From JAUYQR01 sp050632395 (GTDB lineage: Bacteria; Pseudomonadota; Alphaproteobacteria; Rhodobacterales; Rhodobacteraceae): a stretch of 64,000 nucleotides of DNA. Position 1 is the stretch's first letter; each line of letters opens with the position of its first letter. A program made the position numbers and the translations under genes. Location of the stretch: the NCBI RefSeq assembly GCF_050632395.1, contig NZ_CP192600.1:1054001-1118000 (forward strand), written 5' to 3'. The notes below the pieces were generated by a model. That model saw only the letters and a program-made list of their open reading frames with translations. It did not search any database and was not told the DNA's origin. Shown here piece after piece: positions 45,085 to 54,305 of this stretch.

Positions 45085-45270
45085 CTAGTGGTCTTCGTGC
45101 GCGTGGTCGCGGTCAATGACGTAGCGCTTGTCGCAGTAGCCGCATTCGACATAGCCGGTGTCGGCGGGGATCGTCAGCCAGACGCGGGGATGGCCAAGCG
45201 CGCCTTCGCCACCGTCGCAGGCGACCTTCCAGGTGGTGACGGTTTGGGTTTCCGGCGCTTCGATGGGCAT
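45085..45270 (-). CDS. Zinc-finger domain protein (NDUFS6-like)
   Basis: 61 residues. The zinc-finger CHCC-type pattern is visible: VACDGG, GHPRVWLTI, and VECGYCDKRYVID. The family is a small alphaproteobacterial protein related to the NDUFS6/13-kDa accessory subunit of respiratory complex I. Monocistronic, between polA and the Hyi-like gene. Confidence 0.9.
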   Translation of the reverse strand: MPIEAPETQTVTTWKVACDGGEGALGHPRVWLTIPADTGYVECGYCDKRYVIDRDHAHEDH

Positions 45271-45332
45271 CTTGGGGGTCCTGCGGTTCTGGTCGCGGCT
45301 ATTTAGCGGGTCAGGCGGGGGGGCGGCAAGCC

Positions 45333-46109
45333 TTAGTCACCGATCAGTGCGCTGCGGGCCTTCATCGCGGTCAGCCAGCCGAGGCCCTGGGCGGTGCCCT
45401 TGGCGGGGCGGTATTCGGCGGAGACCCAGATCTGGGGCGAGTGGGCGTCGATGTCGTCGCAGAGGTCGGGGAGCGAGAAGCCGCCGCCGCCGGGTTCGTT
45501 GCGGGCAGGGAAGCCGGCGATCTGGACGTGGTTGATGCGGTGGCGGTGGGTATCCCAGACGGCGTGGGCATCGCCATGCAGGCGGGCGGCATGCCAGAGG
45601 TCAAACTGCAGGCCGATGCGGGGAAGGCCGAGGTCGTCGATGATGCGGGCGGCCTGATCGTAATCGTTCAGGAAGTAGCCGGGCATGTCATCGGGGTTCA
45701 GGGGTTCCAGCGTCAGGGTCAGGCCGGGGGCTTGGGCGGCGGCCCAGGCGAGGTTTTCGGTGTAGCACTGTTCGGCCATCGGACCTTTGGCGACGCCTGC
45801 CATCACATGCAGGCGCGCGGCACCGAGGCGGGTGGCGTATTCGGCGGCGCGCAGGAAGCTGTCGCGGAACTGCAGCTCCATCCCCGGCACGGCGGCGAAG
45901 CCACGGTCGCCGGAGGCCCAATCGCCGGGTGGCGTGTTGATGAGCGCGAGGGGGGCGCCGTTCAGCGCCTTTTCCCATTCGGTCATCGAGATGTCGTAAG
46001 GAAACAGCACCTCGACCCCGTCGAAACCACAGCGCGCCGCCCAGTCAGGACGGTCGAGCATCGGCACTTCGGTGAAAAGAAGTGTCAGGTTCGCGGCGAA
46101 ACGGGGCAT
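45333..46109 (-). CDS. Hydroxypyruvate-isomerase-like TIM-barrel protein
   Basis: 258 residues from ATG 46109; the frame upstream is not protein-like. TIM-barrel Hyi features: ANLTLLFTEVPMLDRPDWAARCGFDGVEVLFPYD, LEPLNPDDMPGYFLND, LQFDLWHA and HVQIAGFPARNEPG, with Glu/Asp/His/Glu that bind the metal in this fold. It may isomerise hydroxypyruvate and tartronate semialdehyde in glyoxylate metabolism, but relatives act on other ketoses. The name Hyi is therefore not applied. Confidence 0.8.
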   Translation of the reverse strand: MPRFAANLTLLFTEVPMLDRPDWAARCGFDGVEVLFPYDISMTEWEKALNGAPLALINTPPGDWASGDRGFAAVPGMELQFRDSFLRAAEYATRLGAARLHVMAGVAKGPMAEQCYTENLAWAAAQAPGLTLTLEPLNPDDMPGYFLNDYDQAARIIDDLGLPRIGLQFDLWHAARLHGDAHAVWDTHRHRINHVQIAGFPARNEPGGGGFSLPDLCDDIDAHSPQIWVSAEYRPAKGTAQGLGWLTAMKARSALIGD

Positions 46110-46125
46110 GCGTGTTGTGAACTCG

Positions 46126-46704
46126 TTAGGGCAATTCGGAGGATGGGATGACCGGGAAGAACTGACCGCCCGACCATAGACCAAACCACGACTGCCCGCC
46201 ATATTGCTCGTTGCAGCCCAATTCAACCAGTCTGTAAAAGGATTTCCGGTCGATCAGCGCCTCCAGATTGCGGCGGATCAGGATGTAGGGCGAGGGTTCG
46301 CCGGTGACCGGATCGCGGGTGACGCGGATCGGGTGATCGGGGCCGGCGGTGGCCTCGTCCTCGGTCTTGGTGATGAAGCGGAGGGTCTGGTCGTGGCCCT
46401 CGCCCGTTACCTCGAAATCGGTGGCGAGGAGGGGGGCGTCGTCGACCTTGATGCCGACCTTTTCGACGGGCGTGACGAGGAAGTAGGCGTCGCCCTCGCG
46501 TTTCAGGATCGAGGAGAAGAGCTTGACGAGGGGGGCGCGGCCGATGGGCGTGCCGAGGTAGTACCACGTGCCGTCGCGGGCGATGCGAATGTCGAGATCG
46601 CCGCAGAATGGCGGGTTCCACTTGTCTACCGGGGGCGGACCCTTGGTGCCTGCTGCCTTTGCCGAGGCGGCGAGGCTGTCAGCCGAGGGTGGTTTCACGA
46701 TCAT
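46126..46704 (-). CDS. DUF1285-family protein
   Basis: 192 residues. The family features are WNPPFCGDLDIRIARDGTWYYLGTPIGR near the start, LVTPVEKVGIKVDDAP, and RRNLEALIDRKSFYRLVELG near the end. The fold of the family is known as a beta-rich two-domain protein, the function is not. It is 16 bases upstream of the Hyi-like gene and divergent from moxR, probably co-transcribed with the former. Confidence 0.9.
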   Translation of the reverse strand: MIVKPPSADSLAASAKAAGTKGPPPVDKWNPPFCGDLDIRIARDGTWYYLGTPIGRAPLVKLFSSILKREGDAYFLVTPVEKVGIKVDDAPLLATDFEVTGEGHDQTLRFITKTEDEATAGPDHPIRVTRDPVTGEPSPYILIRRNLEALIDRKSFYRLVELGCNEQYGGQSWFGLWSGGQFFPVIPSSELP

Positions 46705-46788
46705 TTGTGCCAGTTTGCCTTTTGCCGTTTGTGCCGCGGGCTAAGTTTCGGTCTAATGCCTTCATATAACCCCGGACGGAGCATTGTC

Positions 46789-47790
46789 ATGGCTGATACG
46801 AACGCGCTGGTTGCCGAGATCGAAGCGCTGGGCGCAACACTTGGGCAGGCCAAGGCGTCGATCAATCAGCGGTTCATCGGGCAGGAAAAGGTCGTGGACC
46901 TTGTGCTGGCGTCGATGCTGTGCGGCGGCCATGCGCTGCTGGTGGGATTGCCGGGCCTTGGCAAGACGCGGCTGGTGGACACGCTTGGCACGGTGATGGG
47001 GCTGAAGGCGAACCGGGTGCAGTTCACGCCGGACCTGATGCCGGCGGATATCCTTGGGTCGGAGGTTCTGGACAATGCCGAGGGCGGGCGTGCGTTCCGG
47101 TTTATCGAGGGGCCGATCTTCTGCCAGTTGCTGATGGCTGACGAGATCAACCGGGCATCGCCCCGGACGCAATCGGCGCTGTTGCAGGCGATGCAGGAAA
47201 AGGAAGTGACGATTGCCGGGCAGCATCGGCCGCTGGGCCGCCCGTTCCATGTGCTGGCGACGCAGAACCCGATCGAGCAGGAGGGGACGTATCCGTTGCC
47301 CGAAGCGCAGCTTGACCGCTTTCTGGTGCAGGTGGATGTGGATTATCCGACGCGGGCGACGGAGCGGGATATCCTGATCGCAACCACTGGGGCCGAGGAG
47401 GCGGAGAGCCATCAGGTGTTCACCGCCGAGGGGCTGATCGCGGCGCAATCGGTGATCCGGCGGATGCCGGTCGGGGACAAGGTGGTCGAGGCGATCCTTG
47501 ATCTGGTGCGCGCTTGTCGTCCGGGCGAGCCGGAGGGGCGCGAGTTGGCGGACAGCCTGTCCTGGGGGCCGGGGCCGCGCGCGGCACAGGCCTTGATGCT
47601 GACGGTGCGGGCGCGGGCGCTTCTGGACGGGCGGTTGGCGCCTTCGGTCAGCGATGTGGCGGCGATGGCGCAGGCGGTGCTGGTGCACCGGATGGCGCTG
47701 TCGTTTGCGGCGCGGGCGCGGGGCGAGACGCTGGCGGGGATCATCAACCGGGTGACGGGACGGGTTCTGGGGCTTGAGGCCGCCGCGTGA
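46789..47790 (+). CDS. MoxR-family AAA+ ATPase
   Basis: 333 residues. Walker A GLPGLGKT (53-60), Walker B LLMADEINRA (114-123), PRTQSALLQAMQEKEVTI, ATQNPIEQEGTYPLPEAQLDRF (sensor and Arg finger). MoxR ATPases act as chaperones that mature partner proteins with VWA domains; here the partner genes (DUF58, VWA-like membrane proteins) follow directly. GTGA overlap with the DUF58 gene. Confidence 0.95.
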   Translation: MADTNALVAEIEALGATLGQAKASINQRFIGQEKVVDLVLASMLCGGHALLVGLPGLGKTRLVDTLGTVMGLKANRVQFTPDLMPADILGSEVLDNAEGGRAFRFIEGPIFCQLLMADEINRASPRTQSALLQAMQEKEVTIAGQHRPLGRPFHVLATQNPIEQEGTYPLPEAQLDRFLVQVDVDYPTRATERDILIATTGAEEAESHQVFTAEGLIAAQSVIRRMPVGDKVVEAILDLVRACRPGEPEGRELADSLSWGPGPRAAQALMLTVRARALLDGRLAPSVSDVAAMAQAVLVHRMALSFAARARGETLAGIINRVTGRVLGLEAAA

Positions 47791-48674
47791 GTGGAGCCGC
47801 CGCCAATCTGAACGCCGACCTGCGCGCGCGGGCCGAGGCCTTGGGGCAGGCATTGCCGCCCCTGCTGGCCGAGGCCGAGATGTTGGCAGCAACGGTGATG
47901 CTGGGCGAGCATGGCCGCAGGCGCGCGGGTTTGGGCGATGAGTTCTGGCAATACCGCCCGGCGCATCAGGGCGATAGCGCGCGGATGATCGACTGGCGCC
48001 GTTCGGCGCGGTCGGATGCGCATTTCGTGCGGGAACGGGAATGGCAGGCGGCGCAGTCGGTGACGCTGTGGGTCGATCCGTCGAAGTCGATGAGTTTTAC
48101 GGGCGACAAGGGTCGCGCGCCCAAGGGCGACCGGGTGAAACTGTTGGCGTTGGCGCTGGCGGTTCTTCTGTTGCGCGGCGGTGAGCGGGTCGGGTTGGCG
48201 GGGATGGCCGCGCCGCGGGCCGGGCGGTCGCAGATGTTGCGGCTGGCTGCGCGGTTGTCGGGGGCCGAGGACGGCGAGGATTTCGGTGCGCCGGAAACCG
48301 AGGGCATGGTCAGCCACGGGCGGGCGGTGTTCCTGTCGGATTTCCTTGGCGATCTGGCGGGGGTCGAGGCGGGGCTTGCACGGGCGGCGGACCGTGGGGT
48401 GAAGGGCGTGCTGATGCAGGTTCTGGACCCGGCGGAGGAGGAGTTTCCGTTTGCGGGCCGCACGATCTTTGAATCGATGGGCGGGTCGGTGCGGTTCGAG
48501 ACGCAGCAGGCGGGCGATCTGCGCGCGCGGTATCTGGCGCGGTTGGCGGAGCGGAAGGATCGGCTTGCGACGCTGGCCCGCGCGGTCGGCTGGCATTTCA
48601 CCACGCATCACACCGGGCAGCCGGCGCAATCGGCGCTTTTGTGGGCCTACGGCGCGTTGCAGGGGGGCCGCTGA
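47787..48674 (+). CDS. DUF58 domain protein
   Basis: 295 residues, GTG start overlapping the moxR stop (GTGA). DUF58 core: GRRRAGLGDEFWQYRPAHQGDSARMIDWRRSAR, then VREREWQAAQSVTLWVDPSKSM, a VWA-like strand with D-P-S-x-S. DUF58 proteins pair with MoxR and are envelope-associated. It shares TGATG with the next gene. Confidence 0.92.
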   Translation: MSGAAANLNADLRARAEALGQALPPLLAEAEMLAATVMLGEHGRRRAGLGDEFWQYRPAHQGDSARMIDWRRSARSDAHFVREREWQAAQSVTLWVDPSKSMSFTGDKGRAPKGDRVKLLALALAVLLLRGGERVGLAGMAAPRAGRSQMLRLAARLSGAEDGEDFGAPETEGMVSHGRAVFLSDFLGDLAGVEAGLARAADRGVKGVLMQVLDPAEEEFPFAGRTIFESMGGSVRFETQQAGDLRARYLARLAERKDRLATLARAVGWHFTTHHTGQPAQSALLWAYGALQGGR

Positions 48675-51454
48675 TGTTCATGATCGGCCCGGTTGGATTT
48701 GCGGTGCCTTGGCTGTTGGCCGGGTTGGTTGCGCTGCCGATCCTGTGGCTGTTGTTGCGCGCCGTGCCGCCTGCGCCGATCCGGCGGCGGTTTCCGGGCG
48801 TGGCGCTGCTGCTGGGTTTGAAGGACGACGAGAACGAGGCGGACAAGACGCCGTGGTGGCTGCTGATGTTGCGGATGCTGGCGGTGGCGGCGGCGATCGT
48901 GGGGTTTGCGGGGCCGGTTCTGAACCCCGATGTGCGGGTGGCAGGCGGCGGGCCGCTGTTGGTGCTGGTTGACGGATCATGGGCCGATGCGCGCGACTGG
49001 CCGCGCCGGATGGACCGGGCCGCGGCGCTGGTCGATGAGGCTGGGCGCGAGGGGCGGACGGTCGCGGTGGTTCGCCTGAGCGATGCGCCGACCGAGGTGG
49101 AGTTTCAGACGGCGGATGTGTGGGCGGGCCGGGTGGCAGGATTGCAGCCGCAGCCGTGGGCGCCGGCGGGTCTGGGCGACTGGGCGGCGAAGTTGCCGGC
49201 GGGGAGTTTCGAGAGCGTGTGGCTGTCGGACGGGTTGGCGCATGACGGGCGCGAGGACCTGCTGGACGCGCTGTCGGCGCGGGGGCCGGTGCGGGTGATC
49301 GAAAGCCCGCGCCCGGTGTTGGCGCTGCATCCGGCAGAGTTCAAGGACGGTGCGGTGGCGGTGGCGGTCAGCCGCTTGCCGGCGGCGGATGCGGTGTCGG
49401 TCGATGTTGTGGCGCGGGGGCCGGACCCGGCGGGGATCGAACGGGAACTGGCTCGGGCTGTCTTGCCCTTTGGCGCGGGTGAGGCGCGGGCCGAAGCGAC
49501 TTTGAACCTGCCGCCGGAACTGCGCAACCGGATCACGCGGTTCGAGATCGAGGGCGTGCGGTCGGCGGGGGCGGTCAGCCTGACGGATGATAGTCTGAAG
49601 CGGCGCAAGGTGGCGATCATCGGGGCGGGGCCGGATCAGGAGGCGCTGCAACTGCTGTCGCCGACGCATTACCTGCGGCAGGCGCTGGAGCCGGTGGCGG
49701 AACTGATCGAGGGCAGCCTGACGGATGTGCTGCTGGCCAACCCGGATGTGGTGATTCTTGCTGATGTGGCGCGGCTGACGCAAGCCGAGACCGATGCGAC
49801 GCTGGACTGGCTGGAGAAGGGTGGGCTGCTGTTGCGCTTTGCCGGGCCGAGGCTGGCTGCAAGCGATGTCAGCCGGATGACGGAAGACCCGCTGATGCCG
49901 GTGCGGCTGCGCGAGGGTGGGCGCACGGTGGGCGGGGCGATGAGTTGGGGCGAGCCGAAGGCGCTGGCGCCGTTCGTCGAAGGCTCGCCGTTCTTTGGCT
50001 TGCCGACGCCGACGGACGTGACGGTAAAGGCGCAGGTTCTGGCGCAGCCCGATCCCGAATTGGCGGAGCGCACGATTGCGGCGCTGGAGGATGGCACGCC
50101 CTTGGTCACCCGCAAGGTGGTGGGCGACGGGCAGGTGGTGCTGGTGCATGTGACGGCGAATGCGGAATGGTCGACGTTGCCGTTGTCGGGGTTGTTCGTG
50201 TCGATGCTGGAACGGCTGGCGGTTTCGACCCGCCCGGCGATGCCGGAGGCCGCCGATCTGGCGGGGCAGGTGTGGGTGCCGGAGGTGGTGCTGGACGCTT
50301 ATGGGCAATTGAGCGACGCGGGCGAGGTAGCGGGCGTCGAGGGGGCCGATCTGGCGGCGGCGATTGCCAGCGGCCCTGCGGCGGCGTTTCCGCCGGGGCT
50401 TTATGCCGGGCCGGACCGGCGCGTGGCGCTGAACGTGATCGGGGCAGAGACAGAGTTGCTGGCGGCGGATTGGCCTACGGGCACCGTGATCGAGGGGCTG
50501 GAGGGGCAGACCGCGCAGTCGTTGAAGGCGGGTTTCCTGTCGGGCGCGCTGGGCCTGATGCTGCTGGACATTCTGGCGGCGCTTTGGGTGGCGGGGCGGC
50601 TGACCGGGCTTGGACGGCGGGCGGCGATGCTGGCGGTGGTGGTGCTGGTGGGCGGCCTTGCGCCGCAGGCGCGGGCGCAGGAGGCGGGGCCAGATGACGA
50701 TTTCGCGCTGCGCGCCACGACCGAGGTGGTTCTGGCGCATGTGCTGACCGGCGATGCCGAGATCGACAGGCTGGCCGACGCGGGCCTGCGCGGGCTTGGC
50801 GACCGGCTGTGGCAACGCACCACGATCGAGCCGGCACTGCCGGTGGGGGTTGATCTGGAGCGGGACGAACTGGCGTTCTTTCCGTTCCTTTACTGGCCGA
50901 TCACGGCGGGTCAGGCCGCGCCCTCGGCTGCGGCCTATGACAAGCTGAACGACTATCTGCGCACCGGCGGCATGATCCTTTTCGACACGCGCGACGCGGA
51001 TGTGGCGGGCTTTGGCGGCACGACGCCCGAGGGGCAGGCGTTGCAGAAGATCGCGGCGGGGCTGGACATTCCGCCGCTTGAACAGATTCCGGCCGACCAC
51101 GTGCTGACCCGCACGTTCTATCTGTTGCAGGAATTTCCCGGCCGCCACGCGCAAGGGCCGCTCTGGGTGGAGGCGGCGCCTGCGGCAGCGGAGGAGGCGG
51201 CGGACGGAATGCCGTTTCGCAACCTGAACGATGGCGTGACGCCGGTGGTGATCGGCGGAAACGACTGGGCTGCGGCATGGGCCACCGACGATATGGGCGC
51301 GCCCTTGTTGCCGGTGGGACGCGGCTTTGCGGGCGAGCGGCAGCGCGAGATGTCCTACCGCTTTGGCATCAACCTGATCATGCATGTGCTGACCGGGAAT
51401 TATAAGTCGGATCAGGTGCATGTGCCGGCCTTGCTGGAAAGGCTGGGACAATGA
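48674..51454 (+). CDS. BatA-like membrane protein with DUF4159 domain
   Basis: 926 residues from ATG 48674 (TGATG with the DUF58 stop). The N-terminus is BatA-like: two membrane helices (about 9-29 and 63-80) around PPAPIRRRFPGVALLLGLKD. A degenerate VWA-like region follows (VLVDGSWADARDW). Residues about 600-645 hold further membrane helices; the C-terminal part from about 690 is a DUF4159 domain (FPFLYWPITAGQ; YLRTGGMILFDTRD; GINLIMHVLTGNYKSDQVH). It probably sits in the inner membrane as partner of MoxR and DUF58. Confidence 0.85.
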   Translation: MFMIGPVGFAVPWLLAGLVALPILWLLLRAVPPAPIRRRFPGVALLLGLKDDENEADKTPWWLLMLRMLAVAAAIVGFAGPVLNPDVRVAGGGPLLVLVDGSWADARDWPRRMDRAAALVDEAGREGRTVAVVRLSDAPTEVEFQTADVWAGRVAGLQPQPWAPAGLGDWAAKLPAGSFESVWLSDGLAHDGREDLLDALSARGPVRVIESPRPVLALHPAEFKDGAVAVAVSRLPAADAVSVDVVARGPDPAGIERELARAVLPFGAGEARAEATLNLPPELRNRITRFEIEGVRSAGAVSLTDDSLKRRKVAIIGAGPDQEALQLLSPTHYLRQALEPVAELIEGSLTDVLLANPDVVILADVARLTQAETDATLDWLEKGGLLLRFAGPRLAASDVSRMTEDPLMPVRLREGGRTVGGAMSWGEPKALAPFVEGSPFFGLPTPTDVTVKAQVLAQPDPELAERTIAALEDGTPLVTRKVVGDGQVVLVHVTANAEWSTLPLSGLFVSMLERLAVSTRPAMPEAADLAGQVWVPEVVLDAYGQLSDAGEVAGVEGADLAAAIASGPAAAFPPGLYAGPDRRVALNVIGAETELLAADWPTGTVIEGLEGQTAQSLKAGFLSGALGLMLLDILAALWVAGRLTGLGRRAAMLAVVVLVGGLAPQARAQEAGPDDDFALRATTEVVLAHVLTGDAEIDRLADAGLRGLGDRLWQRTTIEPALPVGVDLERDELAFFPFLYWPITAGQAAPSAAAYDKLNDYLRTGGMILFDTRDADVAGFGGTTPEGQALQKIAAGLDIPPLEQIPADHVLTRTFYLLQEFPGRHAQGPLWVEAAPAAAEEAADGMPFRNLNDGVTPVVIGGNDWAAAWATDDMGAPLLPVGRGFAGERQREMSYRFGINLIMHVLTGNYKSDQVHVPALLERLGQ

Positions 51455-53523
51455 CGCAGACGTTGATCTTTGATCCGCTGGTGCCGTGGGTCGTAATCGC
51501 GGCGCTGGGCGGGCTGGCGGTGGTGCTGCTGGCGGTGGCGGTGTGGCGGGGTCTGGGCGGCTGGTGGCTGCGCGGACTGGCGCTGGGCGTGCTTTTGGTC
51601 GCGCTGGCGAACCCGGCCTTGCAGGAAGAAGAACGCTCGCCCCTGAACGACATCGTGATCCTTGTGGTCGATGAAAGCGCGTCGCAGGGCTTGGGCGACC
51701 GGGCGGCGCAGACCGAAGCGGCGATTGCGCGCGTCGAGGCGGAGGTGGCGGCTTTGCCGAACACCGAACTCCGTGTGCACCGGTTGGGCGACGGCGAGGA
51801 CGATGCCGGGACGCTGGCGATGACCGCGCTTGCCGAGGCGTTGGCCGAAGAGCCGCGCGCGCGGGTGGCGGGGGCGATCGTGATCACCGACGGGGTGGTG
51901 CATGATCTTGGGCTGGTGCCGAACCTGCCCGCGCCGTTGCAGGTGCTGCTGACGGGGGCCGAGGCCGACTGGGACCGCCGGTTGGTGGTGAAGAACGCGC
52001 CGGCTTTCGCGATCATGGGCGAGGAGTTCAATCTGACCCTGAAGATCGAGGATCTGGGGGCGGTGCCGGCCTCTGTCGGGCCGGAGGCGCAGTTGACGAT
52101 CACCGTCGATGCCGAGGAGCCGGCGACCTACACGGTGCCGGTTGGCGAGGAGTTGGACCTGCCGGTGACGCTGCCGCATGGCGGGATGAACGTGTTGCAG
52201 TTTTCGGTGGCAGGCGCCGAGGGCGAGTTGACCGACCGCAACAATGCCGCCGTGGTGCAGATCAACGGCGTTCGGGACCGGCTGCGGGTGCTGCTGGTAT
52301 CGGGCGAGCCCCATGCCGGCGAGCGGGTCTGGCGGAACCTGCTGAAGTCGGATGCCAGCGTTGATCTGGTGCATTTCACCATTCTGCGGCCGCCGGAAAA
52401 GCAGGACGGTATTCCCGTGGACGAGCTGTCGCTGATCGCTTTTCCGACGCGGGAACTGTTCATCGAGAAAATCGAGGAATTCGATCTGATCATCTTCGAC
52501 CGCTACCGGATGCGGGGCATCCTGCCGATGTCCTACATCGAGAACGTGGTCAAGTATGTGAAGAACGGCGGCACCGTGCTGGTGGCGGCGGGGCCGGAGT
52601 TTGGCGCGGTGGACAGTCTTTACCGCTCGCCCATGGCCGAGATATTGCCGGTGGAGCCGACGGCGCAGGTGATCGAGGAAGGGTTCCGCCCGAAGTTGAC
52701 CGATCTTGGGCGACGGCATCCGGTGACCGAGGGGCTGGAGGCTTTGGCGCCGGAGGGCGGCTGGGGGCGGTGGTTCCGGCTGGTCGAGGTGGTGCAGACG
52801 GCGGGACAGGTCTTGATGTCGGGGCCGGATGACCGGCCGCTTCTGGTGCTGAACCGGGTGGAAAAGGGGCGCGTGGCGGTGCTGGCGTCGGATCAGGCCT
52901 GGCTTTGGGGCCGGGGCTATGAGGGCGGCGGGCCGCAACTGGAATTGCTGCGGCGGCTTGCGCACTGGATGCTGAAGGAGCCGGAGCTGGAGGAAGAAAC
53001 CCTTACCGCGACGGCGGACGGGCAGCAGTTGACGATCACGCGGCGGTCGGTGGCCGAGGCGGCTCCGGGTGATCTGAAGGTCACGGGGCCGGATGGGGCC
53101 GCAGTGGTGTTGCCAATGCCGGAGGTGGGGCCGGGCAGGTACGAGACGGTCTGGGACGCGCCGATGCTGGGGCTTTACCGGCTGGAGCAGGGCGATCTGA
53201 CGCGGGTGATCGCGGTTGGCCCGTCGTCGCCGCGCGAGTTCGTCGATACGATCGCGACGGGAGATCTTCTGGGGCCGTTGGCCGCACCGACCAATGGTGG
53301 CGTGACCCGTATCGAGGACGGGTTGCCGGATATTCGCGAAGTGCGCGACGGTCGGCCCGCGGTGGGACGCGGCTGGATCGGGATCACCCCGCGCGAGGCA
53401 TATCTGACGGCCGATGTGAAAGTGGCAGCGTTGCTGCCGGGCTGGGCCTATCTGATCCTTGCGGCCGCGCTGGCCATTGCCGCGTGGCTTATCGAAGGCC
53501 GCAAGGGCGCGCGGCGGGTCTGA
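51451..53523 (+). CDS. Membrane protein with VWA-like MIDAS and glutamine-amidotransferase-like fold
   Basis: 690 residues, ATGA overlap with the previous gene. Helices at about 11-31 and 39-54 and one near the C-terminus (about 663-682). VILVVDESASQG (about 69-80) has the MIDAS D-x-S-x-S. A middle part resembles the ThuA/GATase1-like domain of such proteins (LLVSGEPHAGERVWRNLL; IIFDRYRMRGILPMSYIENV; NGGTVLVAAGPEFG). It closes the moxR operon; its stop is directly adjacent to that of the convergent DUF599 gene. Confidence 0.8.
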   Translation: MTQTLIFDPLVPWVVIAALGGLAVVLLAVAVWRGLGGWWLRGLALGVLLVALANPALQEEERSPLNDIVILVVDESASQGLGDRAAQTEAAIARVEAEVAALPNTELRVHRLGDGEDDAGTLAMTALAEALAEEPRARVAGAIVITDGVVHDLGLVPNLPAPLQVLLTGAEADWDRRLVVKNAPAFAIMGEEFNLTLKIEDLGAVPASVGPEAQLTITVDAEEPATYTVPVGEELDLPVTLPHGGMNVLQFSVAGAEGELTDRNNAAVVQINGVRDRLRVLLVSGEPHAGERVWRNLLKSDASVDLVHFTILRPPEKQDGIPVDELSLIAFPTRELFIEKIEEFDLIIFDRYRMRGILPMSYIENVVKYVKNGGTVLVAAGPEFGAVDSLYRSPMAEILPVEPTAQVIEEGFRPKLTDLGRRHPVTEGLEALAPEGGWGRWFRLVEVVQTAGQVLMSGPDDRPLLVLNRVEKGRVAVLASDQAWLWGRGYEGGGPQLELLRRLAHWMLKEPELEEETLTATADGQQLTITRRSVAEAAPGDLKVTGPDGAAVVLPMPEVGPGRYETVWDAPMLGLYRLEQGDLTRVIAVGPSSPREFVDTIATGDLLGPLAAPTNGGVTRIEDGLPDIREVRDGRPAVGRGWIGITPREAYLTADVKVAALLPGWAYLILAAALAIAAWLIEGRKGARRV

Positions 53524-54222
53524 TCAATCCGGCAGGCGTTGCAGGATGACCGCGCGCGAATGCGAGGCGAATTCGCGGCGCATCAGGACGGTGCCTGAGG
53601 CAAGTGTGGCTACGGCCAGGCCGATCGGGCCGAGGAGCCAGCCGAGCGCGGCCAGCGCGAAGTAGATCGAGCGCAGCCCACGGTTGAAGCTGCGGGCGGC
53701 GGTGATGTTGATTTCGGCAGCCTGTGCCGCGCGGGCGTAGGCATGGGAATGGTCGGGGTCGTTCGGCACGGCGGCCATCATCACCGAGCAATAGCCGAAG
53801 AGCCGGTTCGACCAGACGAATTTCAAAAGTGCGTTGGACAGGAAGGCCACGACCACAAGGACTTTCAGGGGCACCGCGCTGGGGTTCGCCTCGACGCTGA
53901 GCGCGCCGGTCAGATCGGTGACAGAGCCGACGTTGCTGATCATCGCCAGCCCGCCGCCGATGGCAATGAGCGAGGCAGAGGCGAAGAAGGCTGTGCCTTG
54001 ACGCAGACTTTCAATCACGGTGGCGTCGAAGATGCGGGGCTGGCGGGTGACGAAGGCGTGCATCCATTCACGGCGGTAATCCTCCATCAGGAGCGAGACG
54101 GAGGGGCGCGATGCGGGCGGGTTTTCGCTGAGCCAGCCGGTGACGAGCCACGTCAACAGGATGAAGGCAAGCGCGAGCGCATCGTAGAGTGAAAACGGGC
54201 CGAGGTGGGCGAGGATGTCCAT
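53524..54222 (-). CDS. DUF599-family membrane protein
   Basis: 232 residues from ATG 54222. Four membrane helices are visible (LYDALALAFILLTWLVTGWL; FFASASLIAIGGGLAMI; LKVLVVVAFLSNALLKFVW; IYFALAALGWLLGPIGLAVATL) and between them RRFR-like motifs and SFNRGLRSIYFALAALGW, the core of DUF599 (YqfA-like). Function is unknown. Tail to tail with the last moxR-operon gene without any gap; divergent from glcD. Confidence 0.9.
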   Translation of the reverse strand: MDILAHLGPFSLYDALALAFILLTWLVTGWLSENPPASRPSVSLLMEDYRREWMHAFVTRQPRIFDATVIESLRQGTAFFASASLIAIGGGLAMISNVGSVTDLTGALSVEANPSAVPLKVLVVVAFLSNALLKFVWSNRLFGYCSVMMAAVPNDPDHSHAYARAAQAAEINITAARSFNRGLRSIYFALAALGWLLGPIGLAVATLASGTVLMRREFASHSRAVILQRLPD

Positions 54223-54266
54223 GTGCCGTAGACTAGGTCTGGTGATCGGGCTTGTCATCTTTCAAA

Positions 54267-54289
54267 ATTGGTTATAATTATTTACCAAT
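54267..54289. promoter_or_regulatory. Inverted repeat ATTGGT-N11-ACCAAT upstream of glcD
   Basis: A symmetric ATTGGT...ACCAAT lies 17 bases before the glcD start and encloses TATAATTATTT, which also contains a -10-like TATAAT. TTGGT/ACCAA half-sites are typical of FadR-subfamily GntR regulators such as GlcC, PdhR and LldR, but the 11-base spacing is wider than the usual site. It may be a glc operator. Confidence 0.4.
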
Positions 54290-54305
54290 CTCAAAGGAGA
54301 CGATC

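Noticed and set aside
48977..51451. 824-residue Arg/His-rich minus-strand frame
   Set aside because: Antisense shadow of the BatA/DUF4159 gene.
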